Below are positions 31,686-31,927 of a stretch of 31,927 bases of DNA, piece by piece; the stretch's first letter is position 1, and each line of letters opens with the position of its first letter. Source of the stretch: Clostridiales bacterium UBA7044. Its GTDB lineage: Bacteria; Bacillota; Clostridia; Oscillospirales; Oscillospiraceae. The DNA lies in the NCBI GenBank assembly GCA_002493965.1, contig DLAP01000012.1, forward strand, positions 1 through 31,927. The letters run 5' to 3'. The translations under genes were made by a program, and so were the position numbers. The notes beneath the pieces are model-generated. The model searched no databases and was not told the DNA's origin. It saw nothing but the letters and a program-made list of their open reading frames with translations.

Positions 31686-31927
31686 ATGAAAGTGTATGAT
31701 GAACTGGTGGCCCGGGGCCTGATTGCCCAGGTTACCAACGAGGACGAAATCCGGGAAATGATCGACAACGGCAAGGCCACCTTCTACATTGGCTTTGACC
31801 CCACCGCCGACTCTCTCCATGTGGGTCACTTTATGGCCCTGTGCCTCATGAAGCGGCTGCAAATGGCAGGAAACCGGCCCATTGCCCTGATTGGCGGCGG
31901 TACCGCTATGATCGGCGACCCTTCCGG
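31686..31927 (+). CDS. tyrS: Tyrosyl-tRNA synthetase, N-terminal part
   Basis: The first 80 codons of TyrS, cut by the window end. MKVYDELVARGLIAQVTNED, the FYIGFDPTADSLHVGHFMAL segment (shown to 20 residues) with the HIGH-type HVGH motif, and LIGGGTAMIGDPS are typical. SD TGGAGGAAAT stands before ATG 31686. It charges tRNA-Tyr and is the natural target of the upstream Tyr T-box, two genes away. Confidence 0.96.
   Translation, partial: MKVYDELVARGLIAQVTNEDEIREMIDNGKATFYIGFDPTADSLHVGHFMALCLMKRLQMAGNRPIALIGGGTAMIGDPS

Noticed and set aside
1..31927. CRISPR arrays, insertion sequences, prophage genes or attachment sites
   Set aside because: I saw no regularly spaced repeats, transposase or phage motifs, and no duplicated tRNA 3' end; apart from the short replaced segment near 18910-19083 the gene order looks like stable chromosome.

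Overview
The window looks like a chromosomal segment of an anaerobic, low-redox Firmicute, probably a gut-type clostridium of the Oscillospiraceae kind. The evidence is the anaerobic (early cobalt insertion) B12 pathway, a T-box leader, tmRNA/SmpB, the ArgR-RecN-TlyA-Dxs gene order typical of Firmicutes, lipoproteins with Thr/Ala/Pro linkers, moderately GC-rich coding sequence and strong SD-led starts. Species-level naming is inference and cannot be settled from the sequence alone.

Region 1 (1-4180): a tRNA-Ser(UGA) with its own promoter and terminator, then a promoter, a cobalamin riboswitch with an intrinsic terminator, and a three-gene ABC importer (lipoprotein binding protein, FecCD-type permease, ATPase with a C-terminal extension) that presumably takes up a corrinoid.

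Region 2 (4181-19459): a second promoter and cobalamin riboswitch, a roughly 200-nt structured stretch of unknown role, a terminator, and then a long, mostly overlapping operon for anaerobic cobalamin synthesis: cbiK (as an exported lipoprotein), a lipoprotein of unknown function, cbiA, cbiC, cbiD, cbiL, cbiF, cbiG, cbiH, a cbiJ-cbiE-cbiT fusion, cbiB, cobD and cbiP. It covers sirohydrochlorin to adenosylcobinamide phosphate except for the corrinoid adenosyltransferase; cobU, cobS and cobC are not in the window. The operon ends in a truncated Cys-rich small-domain gene and a small unknown acidic protein.

Region 3 (19460-22624): on the minus strand smpB, a cyclophilin gene and ssrA (tmRNA) lie in the same direction, preceded by a HAD phosphatase gene; divergently on the plus strand are a small unknown protein and a NUDIX hydrolase.

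Region 4 (22625-30060): a long gene-free but highly structured stretch of about 640 nt followed by a small multi-pass membrane protein, dxs, tlyA, nadK, argR, recN and an ASCH-domain gene. The size, the neighbour protein and the synteny identify the RNA as OLE RNA and the membrane protein as OapA. This is the most remarkable locus in the window.

Region 5 (30061-end): a T-box leader with a probable Tyr (UAC) specifier, an M28-type peptidase with membrane segments, a MmcQ/YjbR-family protein and the start of tyrS, cut by the window edge.
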